Below, piece by piece: positions 1 through 5,834 of a DNA stretch of 6,025 bases (position 1 is the stretch's first letter; each line of letters begins with the position of its first letter). Under the pieces are notes generated by a model. It made no database searches and was not told the DNA's origin. It saw nothing but the letters and a program-made list of their open reading frames with translations. Made by a program: the position numbers and the translations under genes. This DNA comes from an uncultured Erysipelotrichaceae bacterium (GTDB taxonomy: Bacteria; Bacillota_I; Bacilli_A; Erysipelotrichales; Coprobacillaceae): NCBI GenBank assembly GCA_947573745.1, contig CANPGX010000068.1, forward strand, positions 1 to 6,025, given 5' to 3'.

Positions 1-835
1 ATTATTAGATAATACTAATTTTAGCACCTATGCTTTACCACTGTCTGGTGGTACATTAACAGGAAAAATAAATGCTTCTTATGCCGAAAATACGTTCGGT
101 TATATTAACTTAAGACATGATTGGATAGAATTTTATCCGAGCGTAGCTGATGCAGGAAAAAAGACAAATCGCAAAGCTTGGATGGGGACCAATGGTAAGG
201 ATTATTTTGAAATCAAAGAGGAACAAGGTGGCGGTATCTGGTTCTATCTTAAAGATGAAAACTATGTAGGGTATTATCAACCAAGTGGAGCTACCTATCG
301 TACATGGTGCCCTAAAGGCGACAATACTGATTATCTAGGTATGTCAGGACATCGTTGGAGGCAATTGTATGCAGGAACGACGACCATTGCCACATCGGAT
401 AGAAACCTTAAGAAAGATTTTACATCATTCGATGAACGTCATATGAAGTTCTTTAGTATGTTAGAGCCACAGATGTTTAGATTCAAAGATGGTGATTCAG
501 GACGATTCCATGTAGGTTTCATCTCACAAGATGTTGAAGAAGCATTAGAGCAATGTGGTTTAACATCCTTAGACTTTGCAGGTTTCTGTAAAGATGTGAA
601 GACCATACATGATGAAGAAACCCATGAAGATTATATCGTCTATGATGAAGAAGGCAATCCAGAATATATCTATTCATTACGTTATGAAGAATTTATTGGA
701 TTGAATACATATATGATCCAACACCAACAAAAGGAAATAGAAGTGTTGAAAGAAAAGGTAAATAAATTAGAAAGTTTAGAAAACCAAGTTCAGGAGCTGA
801 AGGACTTGGTTTTAAATTTGACAAAGGGAGGATAA
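1..835 (+). CDS. Phage tail fibre/tail-tip protein, C-terminal part, with S74-type intramolecular chaperone (5' end outside window)
   Basis: The frame is open from base 2, so this is the last 277 residues of a longer protein and the ATG at 182 is internal. Residues 12-21 read LPLSGGTLTG, a motif common in tail fibre repeats. Residues 116-125 (GHRWRQLYAG) and then SDRNLKKD, followed by GFISQDV at about 172-178, match the Peptidase_S74 / endosialidase chaperone domain. In that family the domain helps the fibre trimerise and then cuts itself off just before a serine, using a Ser-Lys pair. Here the pair would be Ser132 and Lys137, with the family spacing of five. Residues about 240-272 form a heptad-rich coiled coil, as expected at the end of this chaperone. 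It is the first gene of the visible late phage block and ends 4 bases before the holin-like gene. The receptor-binding part lies outside the window, so the ligand cannot be guessed. Confidence 0.88.
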   Translation, partial: LLDNTNFSTYALPLSGGTLTGKINASYAENTFGYINLRHDWIEFYPSVADAGKKTNRKAWMGTNGKDYFEIKEEQGGGIWFYLKDENYVGYYQPSGATYRTWCPKGDNTDYLGMSGHRWRQLYAGTTTIATSDRNLKKDFTSFDERHMKFFSMLEPQMFRFKDGDSGRFHVGFISQDVEEALEQCGLTSLDFAGFCKDVKTIHDEETHEDYIVYDEEGNPEYIYSLRYEEFIGLNTYMIQHQQKEIEVLKEKVNKLESLENQVQELKDLVLNLTKGG

Positions 836-839
836 AGAT

Positions 840-1037
840 ATGCAAGAAATTAAGAAAAGATTAGCTAAATTAGTTGACGTTAAAAGCTTGATGACTTTGT
901 CACTAACAGGCGCATTTATTATATTGGTTGCTAGGGGGAATATCGATGGAGATAAGTTCATGGCCATCTATACGATGATCGTTGGTTTTTATTTTGGTGT
1001 GCAATCAAGTAAAGATAAAGGAGAGAAAAATTCATGA
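840..1037 (+). CDS. Small two-helix phage membrane protein, probable holin
   Basis: This is a 65-residue protein with a basic N-terminus, a hydrophobic segment at about 16-31, a short turn with charged residues (RGNIDGDK), a second hydrophobic segment at about 40-54, and a charged tail. The pattern VKSLMTL...GNIDGDKF...YFGVQS resembles small membrane proteins found just before lysins in many Firmicutes prophages, some of which are annotated as holins. A holin would open the membrane late in infection so that the signal-less lysin at 1627-2505 can reach the wall. The start is supported by AAAGGGAGG at 823-831, eight bases upstream. The gene follows the tail gene with a 4-base gap and its stop overlaps the next start (ATGA). 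The membrane topology and position are seen. The holin role is inferred; a structural or anchoring membrane protein is the alternative. Confidence 0.65.
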   Translation: MQEIKKRLAKLVDVKSLMTLSLTGAFIILVARGNIDGDKFMAIYTMIVGFYFGVQSSKDKGEKNS

Positions 1038-1339
1038 TGAGCTTTTTGATGCAGACATATGTGATTGCATTACCAATCGTTTTAAGTTATATCGTATGGC
1101 TTCTCCAACAACAAAGAAAAGCAAAAGACGCCAATAGTAAAGGGACAATGCTTTTATTAAGGGTCCAGCTCATTGAATATCATGATAAGTATATGAAAAA
1201 AGGAAGTATACCTAGTTATGCTTATCAAAACTTTTGTGAGATGTATGAAGCTTATCACCATTTAGGTGGTAACGGGATGATTACACATATGTATGATGAA
1301 ATCAAAGAATTGAAATTAAAAAAAGAAAAGGAAGAATAG
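1034..1339 (+). CDS. Conserved phage protein with one N-terminal membrane segment, function unknown
   Basis: This is a 101-residue protein. Residues about 5-25 are hydrophobic (an N-terminal membrane anchor with no obvious cleavage site). The rest is a soluble helical domain with many Tyr and His residues (LIEYHDKY, YAYQNFCEMYEAYHHLGGNG) ending in a Lys/Glu-rich helix. I recognise the general pattern from lysis-end genes of Firmicutes prophages but know no established function. The ATG at 1034 overlaps the stop of the preceding gene by 4 bases, which suggests translational coupling. AAAGGAG at 1017-1023 supports this start, though the next ATG at 1037 would also fit. Its place between the holin-like gene and the lysin suggests a role in lysis or at the membrane (accessory holin, antiholin or spanin-like part), but nothing in the sequence proves it. 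Confidence 0.7.
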   Translation: MMSFLMQTYVIALPIVLSYIVWLLQQQRKAKDANSKGTMLLLRVQLIEYHDKYMKKGSIPSYAYQNFCEMYEAYHHLGGNGMITHMYDEIKELKLKKEKEE

Positions 1340-1352
1340 AGGGGAATATAAA

Positions 1353-1625
1353 ATGAATGCAAAAGACTTTTTAAACTTATGTACAGAAACAGTTGTGCAA
1401 TATGTTAATGATCATTTGGATAAGACAGATAAAAAGGAAATTGGAAAAGATGATGTATATGTAGTTTGGCTTGCTAAAACCTTACAAAATAACAAAGCCT
1501 TGTTATCTACTAATTTACCTGATGGAATGTACTATGAATTGACTTTTAATGGCGATAAGAATGAATTGTATTTTGATGCCTATAAAAAGTTTGAAAATAA
1601 ATGTATCAAACTAGGAGGAAAATAG
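1353..1625 (+). CDS. Small phage protein, DUF6275-like
   Basis: This is a 90-residue soluble acidic/basic protein with no membrane segment or signal peptide. The stretches DDVYVVWLAKTLQNNKALL (about 33-51) and LPDGMYYELTFNGDKNELY (about 55-73), followed by DAYKKFENKCIKL, look like the DUF6275 family of small phage proteins, as I remember it; I could not check this. No biochemical role is known to me. Its start has a GAGGGGAA ribosome site at about 1339-1346. It lies 13 bases after the preceding gene and one base before the lysin ATG, so it is almost certainly on the same late transcript. Its position inside the lysis module could mean a regulator of lysis timing or simply a cargo gene. Confidence 0.68.
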   Translation: MNAKDFLNLCTETVVQYVNDHLDKTDKKEIGKDDVYVVWLAKTLQNNKALLSTNLPDGMYYELTFNGDKNELYFDAYKKFENKCIKLGGK

Positions 1626-1626
1626 C

Positions 1627-2505
1627 ATGTCAAGAATCTTAAAAACAAAGAAGAACTTAGTCACAATGGCTTTTGGTGGCAGCCATAAAGGCATCGATAT
1701 CGTCGGACATGGTTATTCATTAGATGATATCATTGCTCATAGTGATGGTATCGTTGTAGATTGTAAGAATACTTATAAGGCTTGTGATGAGAAAACAGGA
1801 GCTTCTTATGGTAACTTTGTAGAACTGGATCATGGTCAAGGCTATCATACTATCTATGCTCATATGAAAGCAGGGAGTGTCGCTGTGACAAAAGGACAGT
1901 TCGTAAAAAAAGGCACCGTACTAGGTTATATGTGGAACAGTGGTAGAAGCAATGGAAAACATCTTCACTTTGAAGTAAAGAAAGATGGTGTCAAGATTGA
2001 CCCAACATCTTATATTGATTCAGATCTACCTTTACTAGTGAAACCAAGTGAAAGAAAGTATGTGTTAAAAACAGCAGTAGCAGGATACATGAATGCCAAT
2101 AATGCAAAAAAACATATCCAACAAGTCGCTACTTATCAAGCAGGAGAGTACTATATCTTCTGTGAATCACAAGGCATGCTCAATATTACCAAGACCCAAG
2201 GTGTAGCAGGGGCATGGATCAATCCAAATGATAATGTTGAAAATGAATATATCAATATACCACCAACATTAGAAACATGTCGAGTATATCGATTAGACCA
2301 AGTACCAGTTGCTAGCAATGAATGTGGAAAGTTAGCACCCAAGCAATATGGTGGATTATCTTATAAGGTATTAAAGAAACGAAGTGAGAAGGTAGTCGAG
2401 ATCCATACGAACAGTTTTGGCAGAGTACAGATCTATGTAGGGACAGAGAACGGTTTATCGATTACTAAGCAACCACTATATACAACACAATATGATAAAG
2501 GATAA
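1627..2505 (+). CDS. Phage endolysin: M23 (LytM-type) peptidoglycan endopeptidase with SH3-like C-terminus
   Basis: This 292-residue protein is a zinc endopeptidase expected to cut peptide cross-links or stems in the cell wall. The M23 core spans about residues 15-130. His20 and Asp24 (SHKGID) plus His114 fit the zinc ligands, and His79 (YAHM) and His112 of the HLH motif fit the catalytic histidines, so all key residues are present. Residues about 145-200 (GYMNANNA ... GMLNITKTQGVAGAWINP) resemble SH3-like wall-binding modules of phage lysins. The last part, from about 232 (CGKLAPKQYGGLSYKVL ... GRVQIYVG), resembles the C-terminal module seen in other Firmicutes lysins. There is no signal peptide, so release probably needs the holin-like protein. 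AGGAGG at 1613-1618 sets the start eight bases upstream. It is the last gene of the phage operon, directly before a terminator. A tail-associated hydrolase is less likely given the position. Confidence 0.86.
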   Translation: MSRILKTKKNLVTMAFGGSHKGIDIVGHGYSLDDIIAHSDGIVVDCKNTYKACDEKTGASYGNFVELDHGQGYHTIYAHMKAGSVAVTKGQFVKKGTVLGYMWNSGRSNGKHLHFEVKKDGVKIDPTSYIDSDLPLLVKPSERKYVLKTAVAGYMNANNAKKHIQQVATYQAGEYYIFCESQGMLNITKTQGVAGAWINPNDNVENEYINIPPTLETCRVYRLDQVPVASNECGKLAPKQYGGLSYKVLKKRSEKVVEIHTNSFGRVQIYVGTENGLSITKQPLYTTQYDKG

Positions 2506-2506
2506 G

Positions 2507-2533
2507 CCTCACCATTTGGTGAGGTCTTTTTTT
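2507..2533 (+). terminator. Intrinsic terminator of the phage late operon
   Basis: A perfect 7-bp G+C-rich stem (CCTCACC at 2507-2513 with GGTGAGG at 2518-2524) has a 4-base loop ATTT and is followed two bases later by seven T (2527-2533). It starts one base after the lysin stop codon, so it ends the late/lysis transcript and shields the downstream sugar gene from phage readthrough. Confidence 0.93.
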
Positions 2534-2580
2534 GTGTAAAAATTTAGAAAATTAAAAAAATGAAAAATGACTAGAATAGA

Positions 2581-2597
2581 TTAAATTAAATTAAATT
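2581..2597. repeat. Short TTAAA triple tandem repeat
   Basis: TTAAA is repeated three times (2581-2595) and followed by TT. It lies in the A+T-rich spacer just before the 11-bp tandem repeat. It could act as an UP-element-like or bendable stretch upstream of a promoter, or it may be simple low-complexity sequence. Confidence 0.5.
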
Positions 2598-2614
2598 GGT
2601 AACAAATTGGTAAC
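2593..2614. repeat. Perfect 11-bp tandem repeat, AAATTGGTAAC x2
   Basis: AAATTGGTAAC at 2593-2603 is repeated without a gap at 2604-2614, and the next two bases (AA) continue the match. An 11-bp period places both copies on nearly the same face of the helix, as with direct-repeat operator sites. It lies 17 bases upstream of an extended -10 candidate and inside the spacer that separates phage from host genes. It could be a regulator site for the GH1 gene, part of a phage attachment region, or chance in A+T-rich DNA. Confidence 0.6.
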
Positions 2615-2630
2615 AATAAAAAATAAATAC

Positions 2631-2639
2631 TGATAAAAT
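2631..2639 (+). promoter_or_regulatory. Candidate extended -10 promoter for the GH1 gene
   Basis: TGATAAAAT fits an extended -10 element (TG-N-TAAAAT, one mismatch to TATAAT). No good -35 element is found 17 bases upstream; TTGGTA at 2607-2612 is too far away (21 bases). Transcription would begin near 2646 and give a leader of roughly 98 bases. The perfect TATAAT at 2715-2720 is a worse candidate because its start point would fall on the ribosome binding site. Confidence 0.4.
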
Positions 2640-2654
2640 GGGCACTTTTTATCA
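2631..2654. promoter_or_regulatory. Inverted repeat TGATAAAA-N8-TTTTATCA, operator candidate
   Basis: This is a perfect 8-bp inverted repeat (2631-2638 and 2647-2654) with an 8-base centre (TGGGCACT). Its left arm is the extended -10 candidate and its right arm covers the expected start point, so a bound dimeric repressor would block transcription of the GH1 gene. The sequence after it contains seven T (2658-2664), so a weak attenuator or terminator hairpin is a second reading, although the stem is almost all A-T. Confidence 0.45.
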
Positions 2655-2743
2655 AAATTTTTTTCTATTTTTGAAAGGAGTGTACAGGAGATAGAAATTC
2701 TGAACTTTTTATTTTATAATTAAAAAAATGGAGGAAAAGGAAA

Positions 2744-4162
2744 ATGAAAAAAGATTTTTTATGGGGCGCAGCTTTAAGTAATGTCCAAGCAGAAGGTGCT
2801 TATTTAGAAGATGGCAAAGGGTTAAATGTTTATGATACTTTAGAAGTCACACCAGAACCAGGTATTCCACCTATGTTTTGTGATACCTCTGTCGCAACAG
2901 ATCATTATCACCATTATAAAGAAGATATTGATCATATGGCAGAAATGGGCTTTAAAGCTTATCGATTTTCAGTGATTTGGTCTAGAATTCATCCTATGGG
3001 TGATGAAGATCATGCCAATGAAAAAGGATTAGATTTTTATGAAGATATGGTCGATTATCTATTAGAAAAGGGAATCGAACCTGTTGTTTCTTTAGTACAT
3101 TTTGATATGCCAGATCATTTATTAAAAACATATAATGGCTTTATGAATAAGCAGGTGATTGAATTTTATGCAAAGCATGTAGAAAGTGTTGTTGAAAGAT
3201 TAAAAGGAAAAGTGAAATATTGGCTTACTTATAATGAAATTAATACAGCTTCTATGTTAAGTCGATTGATTGCTGGTACATTAAAACCAGAAGATATGAA
3301 AACAACTGAATTTTTTGCTAGATTAACGATTCATTTACAAATCGCTCATGCAAGAGCAGTAGAGGTTATTAAACGTGTGGATCCACAAGCTCAAGTAGGC
3401 GGAATGATCAATTATTCACCGCTTTATCCATTAAGTTGTACAAGTGATGATATGATGGCGGCTGATTTTAAAAATAAGATGATGAGTTATTTGCCTTTAG
3501 ATATCATGACGAGTGGTCAACTACCAATGTATTTCAAGAACTTTATGGAAAAAAGAGATATCGTTGTTGAGATGAGTGAAGATGAAAAAGCGGTTATCGA
3601 AGCTTCATCAAAGAAATTAGATTTCTTGTCTTTCTCTTACTATACAAGTGGTGTACAAGCTTCTTTTGAGGATATTAAAGATCCTATTGCATTAGAAGAC
3701 GCTATTTTATTTGATGGCAGAAGATTAAAGAATCCTCATTATGCAGCCAATGAATGGGGATGGCAAATTGATGGTGGCGGCTTAAGATATGCTTTGGTCA
3801 ATCTTTATGATCGTTATCATAAACCATTATTCATTGTAGAAAATGGCATTGGTATTGATGAAAAAATGGTAGATGGTAAAATTTATGACGATGAAAGAAT
3901 TGCTTATTATCAAAAACATGTTGCTGCTTTAAAACAAGCTTGTGAACAAGATGGGGTTGATTTAATGGGCTATCTTGCTTGGAGTCCTATTGATTTCTTA
4001 AGTAGTCATAAAGAAATTAGAAAGAGATATGGTTTTGTTTATGTGAACCGTGATTTTGATGATTTACTCGATTTAGGACGTTATCCAAAGAAATCTTATT
4101 ATTGGTATAAAAAAGTGATTGCCAGCAATGGTGAAGACTTAGCAAATGATATTGAATATTAA
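2744..4162 (+). CDS. 6-phospho-beta-glucosidase, glycoside hydrolase family 1
   Basis: This complete 472-residue enzyme has the usual length for GH1. It should hydrolyse cytoplasmic 6-phospho-beta-glucosides (such as cellobiose 6-phosphate) delivered by a PTS. The acid/base is Glu165 in TYNEIN and the nucleophile is Glu366 in IVENG. Gln15 and Glu17 (NVQAEGA) and HFDMP at 119-123 belong to the sugar pocket. Near the C-terminus, Ser420, Lys427 and Tyr429 (in RKRYGFVYV) have the spacing of the phosphate-binding triad of 6-phospho-glycosidases. The residue after Ser420 is Ser, where 6-phospho-beta-galactosidases have Trp, so a gluco substrate is favoured. The start is set by GGAGG at 2730-2734, nine bases upstream. 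The gene stands alone between two terminators and converges with the amidohydrolase and PTS genes. The operator-like repeat upstream suggests sugar-dependent control. The exact aglycone preference cannot be read. Confidence 0.92.
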   Translation: MKKDFLWGAALSNVQAEGAYLEDGKGLNVYDTLEVTPEPGIPPMFCDTSVATDHYHHYKEDIDHMAEMGFKAYRFSVIWSRIHPMGDEDHANEKGLDFYEDMVDYLLEKGIEPVVSLVHFDMPDHLLKTYNGFMNKQVIEFYAKHVESVVERLKGKVKYWLTYNEINTASMLSRLIAGTLKPEDMKTTEFFARLTIHLQIAHARAVEVIKRVDPQAQVGGMINYSPLYPLSCTSDDMMAADFKNKMMSYLPLDIMTSGQLPMYFKNFMEKRDIVVEMSEDEKAVIEASSKKLDFLSFSYYTSGVQASFEDIKDPIALEDAILFDGRRLKNPHYAANEWGWQIDGGGLRYALVNLYDRYHKPLFIVENGIGIDEKMVDGKIYDDERIAYYQKHVAALKQACEQDGVDLMGYLAWSPIDFLSSHKEIRKRYGFVYVNRDFDDLLDLGRYPKKSYYWYKKVIASNGEDLANDIEY

Positions 4163-4165
4163 ACC

Positions 4166-4200
4166 AAAAAAGAAAGTATCCTGATGATACTTTCTTTTTT
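4166..4200. terminator. Bidirectional intrinsic terminator between convergent genes
   Basis: A perfect 15-bp stem (4166-4180 with 4186-4200) around a 5-base loop CTGAT begins four bases after the GH1 stop. The outer arms are six A on the left and six T on the right, so both strands yield a hairpin followed by a U run. It can therefore end the GH1 transcript on + and the amidohydrolase transcript on -. Confidence 0.92.
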
Positions 4201-4227
4201 ATCTTTTTAGAACCATAGAAGGGAGGG

Positions 4228-4263
4228 AAACCCATACCTTAATGGGAATTAAAATATGGGTTT
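4228..4263. repeat. Inverted repeat at the 3' end of the amidohydrolase gene
   Basis: AAACCCATA (4228-4236) pairs perfectly with TATGGGTTT (4255-4263). An inner copy, CCCAT (4231-4235) with ATGGG (4242-4246), can form instead, so the two hairpins exclude one another. The + strand has five T at 4261-4265 at the outer right edge, giving a weak second terminator for + strand readthrough. On the - strand the start of the repeat touches the last bases before the gene's TAA stop at 4264-4266. Confidence 0.55.
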
Positions 4264-5742
4264 TTATTCATCATCTGAGGTCAGTGTACAACGTGGATGA
4301 GGATAATAAGCTTTTATTTGACCCCATTGAGCATCAATAGGTGTATCAAAACCAGCTATTTTTAACTGTTTGACAAGTGCATCAGACATTTTCTGAGCAT
4401 CTTGGAAAATTTTATCTTTATCACCATGAACAAGTTTTTTATCTTGGATAATAAATTGTCCATTACAGATAACTGTATCTACATCATTGCCATGAGCAAA
4501 GCGAACGACTAGATTGACGGGGTCATGATAAGGCATGAAATGGGGCTGAAGGATATCTAAAGCAATGATATCTGCTTTTTTACCTATTTCTAAAGAGCCG
4601 ATTTCATTTTCCATACCAATACATTTTGCTGCATCAATGGTGACCATTTCCAATATTTTCTCATTGGGAAGATAATTTCGTTCATTATAGAGTGCCCGGA
4701 CAAGAAATTGACATTTACGCATACTTGAGAATAAATCAAAATTAGAAGAATAGGAAGGCGCATCAGTCGTAATAGCGACATTAACCCCTTGCGCCATCAT
4801 TTCCATAATAGGTGCTTTAGATTTAAAATGTGCAATGGTCGGCCAAAAACTAAAATTTGTTTTTGTATCAGCCATAATCTTCACTTCATCCAAGGATAGC
4901 CCTTGACCATGTTGAATATGAACATCTTCTCCTAAAAGTACATTAGGATCTTTGCTTGCTAAATGGACCATACCTTGAAAAGCATCTGTGTGGATTCTTG
5001 TATGATATTTTTTAGCAATTTTTCTCATTTCATAGGAATTCCTCAAATCAAGTTCAGTTAACTCATTACAATTTTCTGATTCTGTTTGAGAATTAAGAGA
5101 AGTTACAATTTTATAGGGACATACGAAAATCTTGGTCAGTGACTGATTGGTATCATGATGTTTTTCGATGATCTTTTCTAAAGTAGAGAGCGCGTCATCG
5201 TAGTTTTGCAGATATCTTATCCGTTGTCCATTTTCCCAATGACTCAGCTTTTTAGGCCAAGGAATATCTCCTGGACCACAAGCAAGAATATTTCGAATAC
5301 CGATCTCTTTATAACCTTCAACTTGTTTATCAACATAGCTTTCACGATAGCACATAGACTGCGAACCCATAACACTTAATCCTGTTGTGACACCAAAGAA
5401 AGCACGTTGTGTAGCAGCAAATCTGGATTCTATTTCCCAAAATTGATCAGATAGACAATGATTATATAAGTAATTATGAATCTTCATCCAGTAGATGGTA
5501 TCTTTAACAAGTGTGTAGATAAGCGAGTGACCTGCATGAGCATGGACATCAATGAGTCCTGGGAGAATAATGTGATGAGACATATCATAACAGGTTAAAC
5601 CAGGATAACGATCAAGAATATCTTGACTATTTCCAATATCTTTAATTAAATCATTTTTTACGTAAATAGCTCCAGGATCAAAGATACGTCTTTTTTGATC
5701 TACTGTAATAATAATGGCATTGTACAATATATATTCATTCAT
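4264..5742 (-). CDS. COG0402-type metal-dependent amidohydrolase (deaminase/chlorohydrolase-like), substrate unknown
   Basis: This 492-residue protein is of the amidohydrolase superfamily (TIM barrel with small beta-sandwich). The HxH metal motif is His67/His69 in LPGLIDVHAHAG. Later ligands fit His251 (RIHTD), His278 (HIQHG) and Asp327 (AITTDAPS). Residues about 381-400 (IGSLEIGKKADIIALD) and VICNGQFI are the usual C-terminal signature. Members of this group deaminate or hydrolyse purines, pyrimidines, triazines and related ring compounds in the cytoplasm, usually with zinc or iron. Oddities: the usual HxxE acid/base motif is H-T-D here, and the SHCPTSN segment is replaced by SFWPTIAHF, so the substrate may be unusual or the enzyme may not be a deaminase. 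There is no signal peptide. AAAAGGAG (5757-5750 on the - strand) lies seven bases before the ATG. It follows the PTS EIIC gene by 92 bases on the same strand. A dedicated function cannot be assigned. Confidence 0.82.
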   Translation of the reverse strand: MNEYILYNAIIITVDQKRRIFDPGAIYVKNDLIKDIGNSQDILDRYPGLTCYDMSHHIILPGLIDVHAHAGHSLIYTLVKDTIYWMKIHNYLYNHCLSDQFWEIESRFAATQRAFFGVTTGLSVMGSQSMCYRESYVDKQVEGYKEIGIRNILACGPGDIPWPKKLSHWENGQRIRYLQNYDDALSTLEKIIEKHHDTNQSLTKIFVCPYKIVTSLNSQTESENCNELTELDLRNSYEMRKIAKKYHTRIHTDAFQGMVHLASKDPNVLLGEDVHIQHGQGLSLDEVKIMADTKTNFSFWPTIAHFKSKAPIMEMMAQGVNVAITTDAPSYSSNFDLFSSMRKCQFLVRALYNERNYLPNEKILEMVTIDAAKCIGMENEIGSLEIGKKADIIALDILQPHFMPYHDPVNLVVRFAHGNDVDTVICNGQFIIQDKKLVHGDKDKIFQDAQKMSDALVKQLKIAGFDTPIDAQWGQIKAYYPHPRCTLTSDDE

Positions 5743-5765
5743 AAGAACGCTCCTTTTAGAATAAA

Positions 5766-5828
5766 GAGGATCTACAAGTGTGTCTAAATAGTCTTATTTT
5801 AGTTTTAGACGCATGCTCATGGATCCTC
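5766..5828. repeat. Nested inverted repeats between the PTS EIIC and amidohydrolase genes
   Basis: The outer arms are GAGGATC (5766-5772) and GATCCTC (5822-5828). Inside them, GTCTAAA (5782-5788) pairs with TTTAGAC (5804-5810), and this inner stem can be extended to about 11 bp (5778-5788 with 5804-5814) including two G-T pairs. The whole element fills most of the 92-base gap between two - strand genes. On the - strand the right arm is followed by TTTATT, a weak U tract. It may be an intercistronic terminator/attenuator, an mRNA processing or stabilising hairpin, or an operator. Confidence 0.6.
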
Positions 5829-5834
5829 AAATTT

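Noticed and set aside
182..184. ATG at 182 as the start of the tail gene
   Set aside because: The same frame stays open to base 2 and encodes a typical tail-fibre motif (LPLSGGTLTG); no ribosome binding site precedes this ATG, so it is internal.
2151..2342. Open frame on the - strand inside the lysin gene
   Set aside because: It is antisense to a well-supported lysin, has no ribosome binding site and shows no family features.
2600..2665. LicT/SacY-type antiterminator (RAT) site or CcpA cre site before the GH1 gene
   Set aside because: TACTGATAAAATGGGCAC is only loosely like a RAT sequence and lacks the expected paired bases; no segment in the spacer fits the cre consensus with its central CG.
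2673..2692. Ribosome-site-like AAAGGAG with possible leader peptide in the GH1 upstream region
   Set aside because: The only nearby start (GTG at 2680) overlaps the site and gives a stop after four codons; no ATG or TTG at proper spacing.
4017..4235. Open frame on the - strand across the GH1 end and the terminator
   Set aside because: It runs through the terminator hairpin and antisense to conserved GH1 residues; a shadow frame.
4590..4781. Second open frame within the amidohydrolase gene, same strand
   Set aside because: It overlaps conserved amidohydrolase coding sequence in another frame and has no family features.
5757..5789. TAGACA-N17-TATTCT on the - strand as a promoter for the amidohydrolase gene
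   Set aside because: The implied transcription start falls within or next to the ribosome binding site, leaving no usable leader, and both boxes are imperfect.
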